A stretch of 35,607 bases of DNA, taken from positions 1-35,607 of IMG/VR virus record IMGVR_UViG_3300042326_002145, one strand, 5' to 3'. Position numbers and translations under genes: made by a program. Origin of the DNA: a virus. This document shows, one piece after another, positions 4,088-13,800 of this stretch. How positions within the stretch are numbered: the first letter of the stretch is position 1; each line of letters starts with the position of its first letter. The notes beneath the pieces are model-generated. The model saw only the letters and a program-made list of their open reading frames with translations, had not been told where the DNA came from and did no database searches.

Positions 4088-4215
4088 ATAAAAGCAGTTC
4101 TTATATTCCTGGACCTCCTAAGAAATCCCGTCAGGGAGATGGAGATGGTACTAAGTATTCTGCAACATCTCGTAATGGGGCAAGAAAAAAGTATAGAGGA
4201 CAGGGGAAAGGATAA
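4060..4215 (+). CDS. Small very basic conserved phage protein (51 aa)
   Basis: Sequence elements MATKAKGGLNKSSSYIPGPP, KKSRQGDGDGTKYSATSR and ARKKYRGQGKG. It is rich in Lys, Arg, Gly and Ser and probably disordered with nucleic-acid affinity. The pattern KGGxNKSSSYxPGPPKKxRQG is one I associate with many T4-like cyanophages, so the gene is likely real although short. It overlaps the previous gene by 28 nt, and its TAA overlaps the ATG of the next gene (TAATG, 4213-4217), which shows a tightly coupled operon. Role unknown; a virion-associated or nucleic-acid-binding role is inference from charge. Confidence 0.8.
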   Translation: MATKAKGGLNKSSSYIPGPPKKSRQGDGDGTKYSATSRNGARKKYRGQGKG

Positions 4216-4805
4216 TGTATCACCTAGATGTCAATGATGAATGGAATCATATACATCCATCAGACCTCTGGGTTTATAATAAATTATTTCTAAGTCGGAT
4301 ATTGGGTTATACATGTGGTCCTGTTGGAACCACTGTTCCCGAATCCGACTTTTATATTGTTCGTCCATCCTTTAATTTACTCGGAATGGGCCGTCTTGCT
4401 CGTAAAGAATGGATAGAAAAAAGCACTGATCATTTTCATCCAGCAGAATTTTGGTGTGAGATATTTACTGGTGATCACTTAAGTGTTGATTTTTATCAGC
4501 AAAAAGCAGAATTAGTGATCTTAGGTACTAAATCTGAGAATGATCCACTTTACAAATGGAAAAAGTGGGAAAAAATCAATAAAGAGGTTGAATTTCCTGA
4601 AATTTTAAAACAGTTAAAGGGGAACTATGACTATATTAACTGTGAATTTATTGGAAATAAGTTAATTGAGGTTCATTTTCGACAAAATCCTAATTTTAGA
4701 TATGGAAATTCGATTGCTATACCAGTTTGGGACGATGAAAAAATTAAAAATATGAATTTTATTGAAGATAGTGACTATTTTCGTAAGGGATTTTATATTC
4801 AATAA
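4215..4805 (+). CDS. ATP-grasp-like conserved phage protein (196 aa)
   Basis: Three blocks resemble the parts of an ATP-grasp active site: YIVRPSFNLLGMGR (47-60; basic residue plus glycine-rich loop), EFWCEIFTGDHLSVDFY (78-94; acidic strand ending in D), and NCEFIGNKLIEVHFRQNP (142-159; E152, R156 and N158 in the 'E-x-N' metal-binding position). ATP-grasp enzymes join a carboxylate to an amine or thiol with ATP. This protein is shorter than classical members, so a degenerate or minimal version is possible. It is common in cyanophage structural regions, usually as hypothetical. It starts in overlap with the upstream stop, and a late promoter overlaps its own stop. Next to it lies speD; whether the two act on one substrate is not known. 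Confidence 0.75.
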   Translation: MYHLDVNDEWNHIHPSDLWVYNKLFLSRILGYTCGPVGTTVPESDFYIVRPSFNLLGMGRLARKEWIEKSTDHFHPAEFWCEIFTGDHLSVDFYQQKAELVILGTKSENDPLYKWKKWEKINKEVEFPEILKQLKGNYDYINCEFIGNKLIEVHFRQNPNFRYGNSIAIPVWDDEKIKNMNFIEDSDYFRKGFYIQ

Positions 4806-4808
4806 ATA
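4801..4808 (+). promoter_or_regulatory. Late promoter octamer AATAAATA
   Basis: Fits the T4-like/cyanophage late consensus NATAAATA and overlaps the stop of the ATP-grasp-like gene (TAA 4803-4805). It lies 36 nt before the speD ATG at 4844. AT-rich background raises the chance of random matches, but the place between genes fits. Confidence 0.55.
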
Positions 4809-4843
4809 AATTTTTCGCAAAAAGTAAATTGAAACAGTTTTCG

Positions 4844-5170
4844 ATGGGTAAACATCTACTTTTAGAGGTTTACAATGTCGATTTTAACCTTTTAAATGAC
4901 GGAATTGCCATCCAAGCAATTATGGAAAATGGTATAAATCGTGCTGGAATGACAATTCTCAACATTTACCAACATTGTTTTATTCCTCAGGGATGTACCA
5001 TAGTCATTGCCCTTTCAGAAAGTCATGTTTCATGCCATACTTGGCCCGAAAATGGATGTATTGCGATTGATGTTTATACCTGTGGTGAAGGAAATCCAAA
5101 ATTAATAGCATTAGAACTACTAAAATACTTAAATTCAGATAATTATAAGTTAAGAGAATTAGATCGTTAA
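4844..5170 (+). CDS. speD: S-adenosylmethionine decarboxylase proenzyme
   Basis: A 108-aa AdoMetDC of the short bacterial/archaeal class. It cuts itself before a serine to form a pyruvoyl group and decarboxylates AdoMet, giving the aminopropyl donor for spermidine synthesis. The core is SESHVSCHTWPENG then CIAIDVYTCG. Ser60 (ESH), His65 and Cys80 have the same spacing (+5, +20) as the catalytic Ser63, His68 and Cys83 known in Thermotoga maritima, so the enzyme looks active. The N-terminal MGKHLLLEVY and LNDG fit the family. The ATG at 4844 is preferred; a TTG at 4829 would add five residues. speD is a known auxiliary gene of cyanophages and may raise polyamines for DNA packaging during infection (inference). 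A late promoter octamer lies upstream. Confidence 0.93.
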   Translation: MGKHLLLEVYNVDFNLLNDGIAIQAIMENGINRAGMTILNIYQHCFIPQGCTIVIALSESHVSCHTWPENGCIAIDVYTCGEGNPKLIALELLKYLNSDNYKLRELDR

Positions 5171-5190
5171 ATACTTATGGGAGATAGCAA

Positions 5191-5231
5191 CCTCCTTTAT
5201 AAAAGTTCTGTTTTATTCTTTAAAACAGGAG
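5191..5231 (+). promoter_or_regulatory. Hairpin masking the ribosome binding site
   Basis: CTGTTTTA (5208-5215) and TAAAACAG (5221-5228) form a perfect 8-bp stem with a 5-nt loop, extended to 10 bp by T-G and T-A pairs. The distal arm covers four of the five bases of the Shine-Dalgarno AGGAG (5227-5231) of the gene at 5237. An upstream CCTCCT (5191-5196) could pair with the same AGGAG instead. It is a possible translational switch or thermometer-like leader. Confidence 0.6.
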
Positions 5232-5236
5232 CTAAA

Positions 5237-5479
5237 ATGTCTAATTTACCAGTCGATAGAGATAGTAATTACATGTATGAGATGTGGGGAACTAAAAAAT
5301 TGATCACTGATTATGATGAAATGAAACCAAAGAGAGTCATTCAAGAAGTTATGCATGATCTTGCACCGAAGCATAATCTCAAAAAACAGACTGATCTACA
5401 TGAAAAAATAAGAAACGATGAAGATTATGATGATTGGAATTATGGAACTGAACCAACATACGGATCATCCTGGAAATAG
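5237..5479 (+). CDS. Conserved hypothetical protein (80 aa)
   Basis: It begins MSNLPVDRDSNYMYEMWGTK and is charged throughout, with KPKRVIQEVMHDLAPKHNLK in the middle and a C-terminal acidic/aromatic tail (NDEDYDDWNYGTEPTYGSSW). The frame extends to an ATG at 5177, but the ATG at 5237 has a clear AGGAG 5 nt upstream and is preferred. A stem-loop covers this Shine-Dalgarno. The C-terminus is probably disordered. No recognised function; its place just before gp25 and a late promoter suggests a virion or assembly-related role, by context only. Confidence 0.75.
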   Translation: MSNLPVDRDSNYMYEMWGTKKLITDYDEMKPKRVIQEVMHDLAPKHNLKKQTDLHEKIRNDEDYDDWNYGTEPTYGSSWK

Positions 5480-5480
5480 G

Positions 5481-5488
5481 CATAAATA
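5481..5488 (+). promoter_or_regulatory. Late promoter octamer CATAAATA upstream of gp25
   Basis: Matches NATAAATA and lies 23 nt before the gp25 ATG, in the 31-nt gap after the preceding gene. It would drive the gp25-gp6-giant protein unit, whose genes are separated by one base each. Confidence 0.7.
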
Positions 5489-5510
5489 GATAAAGAATTT
5501 TCTATGTACA

Positions 5511-5912
5511 ATGGCAATAACTAGGATATCTAGATCCTTTAGAGATATTAGTTTATCCTTTGAACCACATCCTGTGACTCGTGATCTGCCTATTCTTAAT
5601 AACGAAAGAGCGATTATAAGATCCGTTCGCAATTTAGTTGAAACAATTCGTACTGAAAGATTTTTTAATTCTTCTCTCGGTTCAAATGTAAGATCAAGTT
5701 TGTTTGAATTTGTCGATTATGCATCAGCATCAATCATACAAGATCAAATTAAAGAAGTTGTTACAAATTATGAGCCGAGAGTATCTGATTTAATCGTTCA
5801 AGTAGATCCCAAACCAGATTCAAATGAATTTGAAGTGACTATTCAATTTGTTATTATTGGTCAAGAAATTCCATCTCAACAATTTTCATTCATATTAGAG
5901 GCAACAAGATAA
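5511..5912 (+). CDS. 25: Baseplate wedge protein gp25 (T4 gp25/lysozyme-like fold)
   Basis: 133 aa, practically the same length as T4 gp25. Diagnostic segments are SRSFRDISLSFEPHPVTRDL at the N-terminus, LNNERAIIRSVRNLVETIRT, ERFFNSSLGSNVRSSLFE, and the conserved NYEPRV (EPR core), then a two-strand C-terminus. In T4 this protein joins gp6 and gp53 in the wedge and links baseplate to sheath. The gene follows a late promoter octamer by 22 nt and is separated from gp6 by a single base, which fits coupled expression. No catalytic lysozyme function is implied by the family name. Confidence 0.93.
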   Translation: MAITRISRSFRDISLSFEPHPVTRDLPILNNERAIIRSVRNLVETIRTERFFNSSLGSNVRSSLFEFVDYASASIIQDQIKEVVTNYEPRVSDLIVQVDPKPDSNEFEVTIQFVIIGQEIPSQQFSFILEATR

Positions 5913-5913
5913 A

Positions 5914-7860
5914 ATGCCTTTTACAAAATTTACCAATTTAGATTTTGATCAGATAAAAACCTCAATCAAAGATTATCTTCGTGCGAATTCAAATTTCACG
6001 GACTTTGATTTTGAAGGTTCTAATTTTTCAATTTTAATTGATACATTAGCATATAACACTTATATTACTGCATTTAATTCAAATATGGTTGTTAATGAGT
6101 CTTTTCTAGACTCTGCAACTGTAAGAGAAAATGTCGTGTCCTTGGCAAGAAATATTGGTTATGTTCCAAAATCCAGAACGGCAGCAAGTGCTGTTGTGTC
6201 TTTTAGTGCTCAACCAAAGGTTTTAACGACAACTTTAACTTTACAATCTGGATTGGTATGTACTGGATCTGTGAGTGGTACTTCTTATGTGTTTTCAATA
6301 CCAGACAACGTTACTGTTCCTGTTAAAAACAATATTGCCAACTTTAAAAATATTACAATTAAACAGGGAACATTTTTAAAAAAGCAATTTACAGTTGATG
6401 GATCTATAGATCAAAAATTTATACTAGATAACGCATATATTGATACGTCCACTATAAGAGTTTATGTGAAGGGAATAAGTGATAATGGAATCGGAAGATC
6501 ATATAAACAAGTAGATGATATTTTAAATATTGATTCAAATTCTGAAATTTATTTGATTCAAGAAATCAAAGATGAAAAATACGAAATTATCTTTGGTGAT
6601 GGAATATTTGGAAAAAAACTTCAGAACAATGAGATTATTACAGTAACTTATATCATTACTGACGGAAAAGAAGGAAATGGAGCAGGTTCTTTTACTTTTT
6701 CTGGAACATTTCGAGATGAAGATGATAATATTGCAATTTTAAATGATAATACAGTAGTAACAATTACAACTTTACAAAATTCTCAGAATGGATCTGATAT
6801 TGAAAATATTGATTCAATTCGAAATTTTGCACCAAAACTCTATTCAGCACAAAATAGGGCTGTTACTGTAAAAGATTATGAGTCAATTATCAAATCAAAA
6901 ATATATCCAAATACTGAATCAATATCAGTTGTAGGTGGAGAAGAATTAATTCCTCCACAATATGGAAAAGTATTGATCAGTATTAAACCAAAAAATGGAA
7001 CCTTTGTTTCGGATTTTGATAAAAAACAAATAAAGGATAAACTTAAAAATTATTCTGTAATTGGTATTAATCCAGAAATTATTGATCTTAAAATATTGTA
7101 TGTTGAAATTGATTCATCAGTATATTATAATTATTCGAAGATTTCAAGTATAGAAGATTTAAAAACTAAAGTAATCAAATCCTTAAATGAATATTCACAA
7201 TCAACTAATTTGAATTCATTTGGTGGAAGATTCAAATATAGTAAAGTTTTACAGATAATTGATAATACTGATTTATCAATTACATCAAATATTACAAAGG
7301 TAAGAATCAGAAGAGATTTAAAAGTAAAAATTAATGCCCAAACTCAGTATGAAATTTGTTATGGAAATAAGTTTCATGTAAATCCTGAAGGTAAAAATAT
7401 TAAATCTACGGGATTTAAGATTGCAAATGAACCTGATATGGTTTATTTTACTGATACTCCTAGGAAAAAATCTGATGGAACTGTATCTAACTTCGGAGAC
7501 ATATCAATTATAAGAGAAAAGTTAACATCAATAACTTCTGAATCTACACCAATTTTTAAAACATCAATTGCGGTTCAGTCTGCTGGAGTAGTAAATTATG
7601 AAACTGGCGAAATAAAGTTAAATGCGATTACGATTACTTCTACAGTTCTTAATGAAGATATTATAGAAATACAAGCTTTTCCAGAATCAAATGATATTGT
7701 TGGATTAAAAGATCTATATCTATCATTTGATGTTTCAAAAAGTAAAATAAATATGATTAAAGATATTATGTCTTCTGGTGAAGATATGTCTGGAGTTTTA
7801 TTCTCTTCTAATGATTATTACAGTTCAAGTTATTCAAATGGGGATCTAAAGAGGTCGTAA
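5914..7860 (+). CDS. 6: Baseplate wedge protein gp6
   Basis: 648 aa, close to T4 gp6 (about 660). The N-terminus (FDQIKTSIKDYLRANSNFTD, SNFSILIDTLAYNTYI, NESFLDSATVRENVV, NIGYVPKSRTAASA) is the conserved gp6 helical region. Later IIFGDGIFGKKL and KDYESIIKSKIYPN are typical of the gp6/J-like baseplate family. In T4, gp6 dimers form the continuous ring that holds the six wedges together and transmits the contraction signal. The gene sits between gp25 and the giant protein with one-base gaps on each side (5913, 7861), so all three are likely one transcript. The C-terminal part (about 560-648) is more divergent. Confidence 0.93.
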   Translation: MPFTKFTNLDFDQIKTSIKDYLRANSNFTDFDFEGSNFSILIDTLAYNTYITAFNSNMVVNESFLDSATVRENVVSLARNIGYVPKSRTAASAVVSFSAQPKVLTTTLTLQSGLVCTGSVSGTSYVFSIPDNVTVPVKNNIANFKNITIKQGTFLKKQFTVDGSIDQKFILDNAYIDTSTIRVYVKGISDNGIGRSYKQVDDILNIDSNSEIYLIQEIKDEKYEIIFGDGIFGKKLQNNEIITVTYIITDGKEGNGAGSFTFSGTFRDEDDNIAILNDNTVVTITTLQNSQNGSDIENIDSIRNFAPKLYSAQNRAVTVKDYESIIKSKIYPNTESISVVGGEELIPPQYGKVLISIKPKNGTFVSDFDKKQIKDKLKNYSVIGINPEIIDLKILYVEIDSSVYYNYSKISSIEDLKTKVIKSLNEYSQSTNLNSFGGRFKYSKVLQIIDNTDLSITSNITKVRIRRDLKVKINAQTQYEICYGNKFHVNPEGKNIKSTGFKIANEPDMVYFTDTPRKKSDGTVSNFGDISIIREKLTSITSESTPIFKTSIAVQSAGVVNYETGEIKLNAITITSTVLNEDIIEIQAFPESNDIVGLKDLYLSFDVSKSKINMIKDIMSSGEDMSGVLFSSNDYYSSSYSNGDLKRS

Positions 7861-7861
7861 T

Positions 7862-10800
7862 ATGGTAAATTCAAAATTTGATTCTAGAGTTAAAATTCAA
7901 CAAATTATTGATAGTCAGATTCCAGAATTTATTTTAGATGAAAATCCAAAAGCAGCGGAATTTCTAAAGCAATATTATATTTCACAAGAATATCAAGGTG
8001 GCCCAATTGATATTGTTGAAAATTTAGATCAATATTTAAAATTAGATAATTTACTTCCAGAAGTTATTGTAGGATTTACGAGTTTAACATCTGGTATTTC
8101 TTCATCTTCTACAAATATTGTCGTTAATTCAACCAAAGGATTCCCTTCGAAATATGGGTTGTTGAAAATAGATGATGAAATTATTACTTATACTGGAATA
8201 ACTACGAATACCTTTACTGGTTGCATTCGTGGATTTAGTGGAATTACAAATTATCATAAGAATTTGCAATATGAAGAATTGGTTTTTAGCGAATCAGTAT
8301 CAGAACCTCATAATTTTGAATCAAAGGTAGAAAATCTTAGTTCCTTATTTTTAAAAGAATTTTATAAAAAAATTAAATTTACTTTAACTCCAGGATTAGA
8401 AGAATTAAATTTCAATGAAAATTTAAATGTAGGCAATTTTATAAAAGAATCAAAGAGTTTGTATGAAACAAAAGGAACTCCAGAATCTTTTAGAATATTA
8501 TTTAATGTTCTTTTTGGAGAAACTCCAAAAATAATTAACCTAGAACAATTTTTAATTAAGTCATCCGATTCAGATTATATAAGAAGAAATGTAGCAGTAA
8601 TTAAAGCAATTTCCGGAGACCCAACTAAATTAACTGGACAAACAATTAAAAAATCTACCGATGAGGGAACCAGTGCTTCAGTTTCTGAAGTAGAAACAAT
8701 CACAAGAAAAAGTAAGACATACTATAAACTTAACTTTTTTGTTGGATATGATGATAGTTATCCAAATATTACTGGCACGTTTTCAGTCACTCCAAATACA
8801 AAAGTAATTGATAATGTAATATTATCTTCTACTAAAACTGGAGTAGTTACAGTAGATTCTACAATTGGATTTGCGGAATCTGGAAGTTTTTTTTATGAGG
8901 ACTATGAGGTATTTTATTCCAGAAAAACAATCAACCAATTTTTAGGTTGTTATATTAATTCTAATGAATCAGTCAATGTACTCAAAAAATCTTTATTGAT
9001 TTCAAATGAAACTTATTATGGATATGAAAATGGCGATTTAGAAAAAAAAGTAGAATTTATAATCACTGGAGTTATATCTGATATTTTTGTAAGTGATAAT
9101 TCTTACAATTTTATTGAAGGAGATGAAATATATCCTCAAAATTTAGGTGAGATTATTTCGCAAGGAAAAAGTAATAAGCAAATTTTTGCAAATAGTTGGA
9201 TTTACAATACAAGTTCAAGATATCAAGTAGATAATTTTTCTGGATTTACAATTACTATAAAATCAAAAATAGATTCTGTAAGTATTTCAGTTGGTGACAC
9301 AATTGAAATACTTGATAGAAATACTGAAAATGTAATTTCTACTGCAATTATTACTGGTATTGATCTTAACGCCAATCAAATTACAATAAATCAGAATATT
9401 AATTTATCTGGAAATTATGATATTAGAAGAATACTTAAAAAGGCAAATTCGCCAATAGTTCCAATCGAATTTGGAAATGATAAGATTACATCCGATATTC
9501 AAAATGTATACAATGAAAATGATGCATATATGTATGTTGCATCTAATTCTTTACCATCCTATCAAATACAAAAAAATGTATTTGAATATACTATAACCAA
9601 ACTGAGTGGAAAGAATGACGATGATGAGTATAGTATCATTGAGTTTAATGATGTAATTTCATTCATAACCGGAGATAAGGTATTATACTACACAGATGAA
9701 AATTCCACAATTGTAGGTTTGGTGGAAGGTCCTTATTTTGTGGAGGTTTTATCGGACAAAAAATCAATTAAACTTCATTTAAGTTCCTCTACAATTGGTA
9801 GTAGTGATTTTGTAACATTTGGACAATTTTCGAATGGTTCAATCGTAGGAAATCATAAGGTTATACTTTATTCTCAAAAATCTAAAACTATTTCTCCACA
9901 AAAATTACTAAAAAAGTTTCCATTAGATAGAAAAACTTCAGATAATAAAATTTACGAAACAATTCCAGGATCAATTGGAATGTTAAAAAATGGAGTTGAA
10001 ATATACAATTATAAAACAAATGATAAAATTTATTATGGACCTTTAGAAAATGTAGACGTTTTAAGTGGTGGAAATAATTATGATGTAATAAATCCACCAG
10101 TCTTAACAATATCTACAGGGTCTGCTGTTCTTTATCCAGTGATAACTGGTTCCGTTAAAAAAATATTTGTAGATCCTCAAGAATTTGATATTGATGTAAA
10201 TATATCAATACAATTAAGTGGTGGAAATGGATCAAATTCTTCATTTAAACCAATTTTTGAAAAGTATGCGAGAGAAATTGAATTTGATGCTAGATCTATT
10301 TTAAATGGTGGTGGAATAGATTCTGTAGATGAAGTTATAGCATTCAAAGAAAATCACAATCTAATTAATGGACAACCACTTGTTTATAATAACAACAACT
10401 TTAATTCTATTGGAATAGGAACTTTTAAGGGTTCTAATTTGGATCAAGGTAAAACATTAGTAAAAAATGCAATTTATTATACAGAAGTAATTAATGATAA
10501 AACAATTCGACTATATCAAAATTTTTCAGACTATTCATCAGGAATCAATACTGTAGGATTCACTACTATTGGAAATTCTGGAACTCATAAGTTCAAAACT
10601 GAAGTAAAAAATAGATTAGTTGATATACAAGTTATTTCCGAAGGAAGTGGTTATTCAAATAGAAAAATTAGAGTATCTCCATCTGGAATTTCAACTTTTG
10701 ATCATACTATAAATTTTAAAAATCATGGGTTTTCTGATGGAGAAGTAGTCTCATATGAATATCAAACTTCCAATATTTCTGGATTAACAACATCAAATTC

Positions 10801-13800
10801 ATATAAAGTTCTAAAACTAAATTCTGATAATTTTAGGATTTGTGATATTGGAATAGGTGGAACTGATAATTCCAATTTTACTAGAAAAAATTATGTAAAA
10901 TTTTCATCTACTGGTTCGGGATATCAGTTTTTTAGTTACCCAAAAATTATCTTATCAGTTGATTATACTTCTGTTGGTCTTGGGAGTACTCAAGTCAGAG
11001 GTTTAATTAATGCAGTTCCATTAATTAGAGGATCTATTGAAGATGTTTATATCTATGAAAAAGGATCAGATTACGGATCTCTTATTTTAAATAATCACCA
11101 AAGACCTCAAATTACTATTAAAAATGGAAGAGAAGCAGAATTAAAACCAGTTATTATAAATGGAAGAATTACATCAGTTCAAGTTCTATATGGAGGTTTT
11201 GAATATTACTCAACTCCAGATTTACTTGTTTTGGGTAATGGAGTTGGTGCATCATTAAGACCAGTAGTTACAAATAATAAAATTTCAAGCATTATAGTTA
11301 TTAACTCTGGGGCAGGATATGATGAGAATACTACCTCTATAATTGCAATTTCTGCAGGTCAAAATGCAAAACTTCAACCAAATATAAGATCATTAACATT
11401 AAATAATTCTTATAAGTATGGTATTCAAAATGCATTATATAGAGATCCTGCTAGTGAAATTTTAGTAGAAACTGAGAATAATCTCAAATATGCAATTGTA
11501 GGATATACCACACATATTAAAGATGCCGGAAATGCCTCAACACATTCGGATATTATTGGATGGGCATATGATGGAAATCCAATTTATGGGCCTTATGGTT
11601 ATTCTGACCCATATTCATCTTCATCAGTTAAAGTATTAAGTTCTGGATATTCTAAAGTAACTGTTGAAAATAGACCAAATTTCCCAGAAGGATATTTTGT
11701 AGAAGATTATGCATTTACTAATGCAGGTGATTTAGATGAATATAATGGAAGATTTGGTAAGACTAAAGATTTTCCAAATGGAACATATGCTTATTTCACA
11801 ACTATTGAATCCAATAATGATGGTAACAATATTGGTAAATTTCCATATTTTATTGGAAACAAATACAGATCTATGAATTTGAATGAAAATTCAAACTTAG
11901 ATCAATCTTTTAGTTTCAATAGTTCAAATTTAATTAGAAATACTACTCCATATAAAGTCAAAGAAGAATATGCCGATAATGATTTTATTGTAGAATCAAA
12001 TGAAATCATTGAGCAAAAAACTTTAATTGAATCCGTTTCATATGGTAGTGTTTCAGAATTGAAAATTTTAAATTCTGGTTCTGACTATAAAGTAGGAGAT
12101 CAAATAAATTTCGAATCCAATGATAGTGGTGGGGGAATTTTAGCAAAAGTTTCCGAAATAACCGGAAAAGAAATTGAACAAATCGAGACAACTGTAGATT
12201 ATTACAATGATTCAGTAGTAACTTGGGAAAATGGTAATTCCATAAATGTACACATTTACCCATATCATAATCTATCGAATAAAGATATTATCAATATATC
12301 AGGAGTATCAACTCAGGTTTCTGTTTTAGATGGATCATATCAAATTGGAGTAACTTCTTATTTCGCTAAATTAGAAAAGGAAATACCTGCATATTCACTT
12401 ACTGGAATAGTTACTGACATTTATTTAACATCTATTCCTGAAAATATTTCTGTAGGAAGTAGTTTTAAAATCAACAATGAACTATTTTCAATTTTAAATA
12501 TTTACAACAACTATGGAGTTATAAGAGTAAGTAGGGAAACTAGTGGCGGAATACACACTCAATCATCTTCAATATACTTTCTCCCGGATACATTTACAAT
12601 AAACAAATTAACAGAATATTTTGATTCTACAGTAAATTCAAAAGTATTTTTTAATCCAACAAAATCTGTTGGCATTGGTACAATAGTTGGTGTAGGAACA
12701 AATGTTAATTATAACATTGGAATTACATCTTATTCAGAATTTATACCGACACAAAGTATTTTTATACCAAATCACCGCTTCAAAACAGGTCAAAAAGTAA
12801 TATTCAAAAAACCAACTGGTGGAGATTCTATTGCTGTATCTGAAACTCCTACAAGTCTATCTTTCAATATTCTAAGTGGAAGTTCTGAAGTATTGTATGT
12901 TATCAATAAGTCATTAGATTATATTGGTATTGTCACTAATGTAGGATTAACGACAAATAGTTCTGGTTTATTCTTTAGAAATACTACGTGGAATTCTGGT
13001 CATGATAGTTATCAATATTCTATAGAATCAGATTTAAATCAAATTAAAGTAGATATCAGCAAAATAAAATCTGTAGTATCTGTTTCAACATCTCATAACT
13101 TACAGATTGGTGACAAAATATCTTTAAGAGTAAATCCAAATTTAAATGTTGGTATTGGAACCTCAACATCAGTAAAGATTAAACTTGATCCTCTGATTCA
13201 GAAAATAATTATCAATCCTACTCAATTTAGTTCTTCGGGAATAAACACAACATCTGATACTATTCTATTAAATTCTCATAGTTTAAATACTGGCGATAAA
13301 ATTATTTTTAATACACTTGGTTCTATACCTTCAGGAATAACAACTGGTTGCTATTTTATATACAAAGTAGATAATGATAATATCAAATTATGTGAAACAT
13401 ATTACGATTCAGTGGTTAATCCACCTGAAACATTGAAATTAACCACTCAGGGAAGTGGAATTCACGAAATTAGTTTAATTAATCCAAAAATAAATCAAAT
13501 CAAAAATAATAATTTAATTTTTGATTTATCAGATTCTTCTCTGTCTGGATACAACTTTAAAATTTACTCAGATAAAGATTTTAAAAAGGAATTTGTTTCA
13601 ATTGAAAATTCTAATACAAAAGTAGTATCGGGTGTTGGAACTGTTGGAGTGTCCACAAATGCATCATTGACTATAAATTATAAAGATTTTGTTCCTGAAA
13701 AAATTTATTATAATTTAGAAAAATCTGGGTATATTAGTACTGCAGATTCAGAAGTAAATAATTACTCTGAAATACTGTTTACCGATAGTTTATATTATGG

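Noticed and set aside
5177-5236. Twenty-residue N-terminal extension of the gene at 5237
   Set aside because: The extension lies in the stem-loop leader, and the ATG at 5237 has the Shine-Dalgarno.
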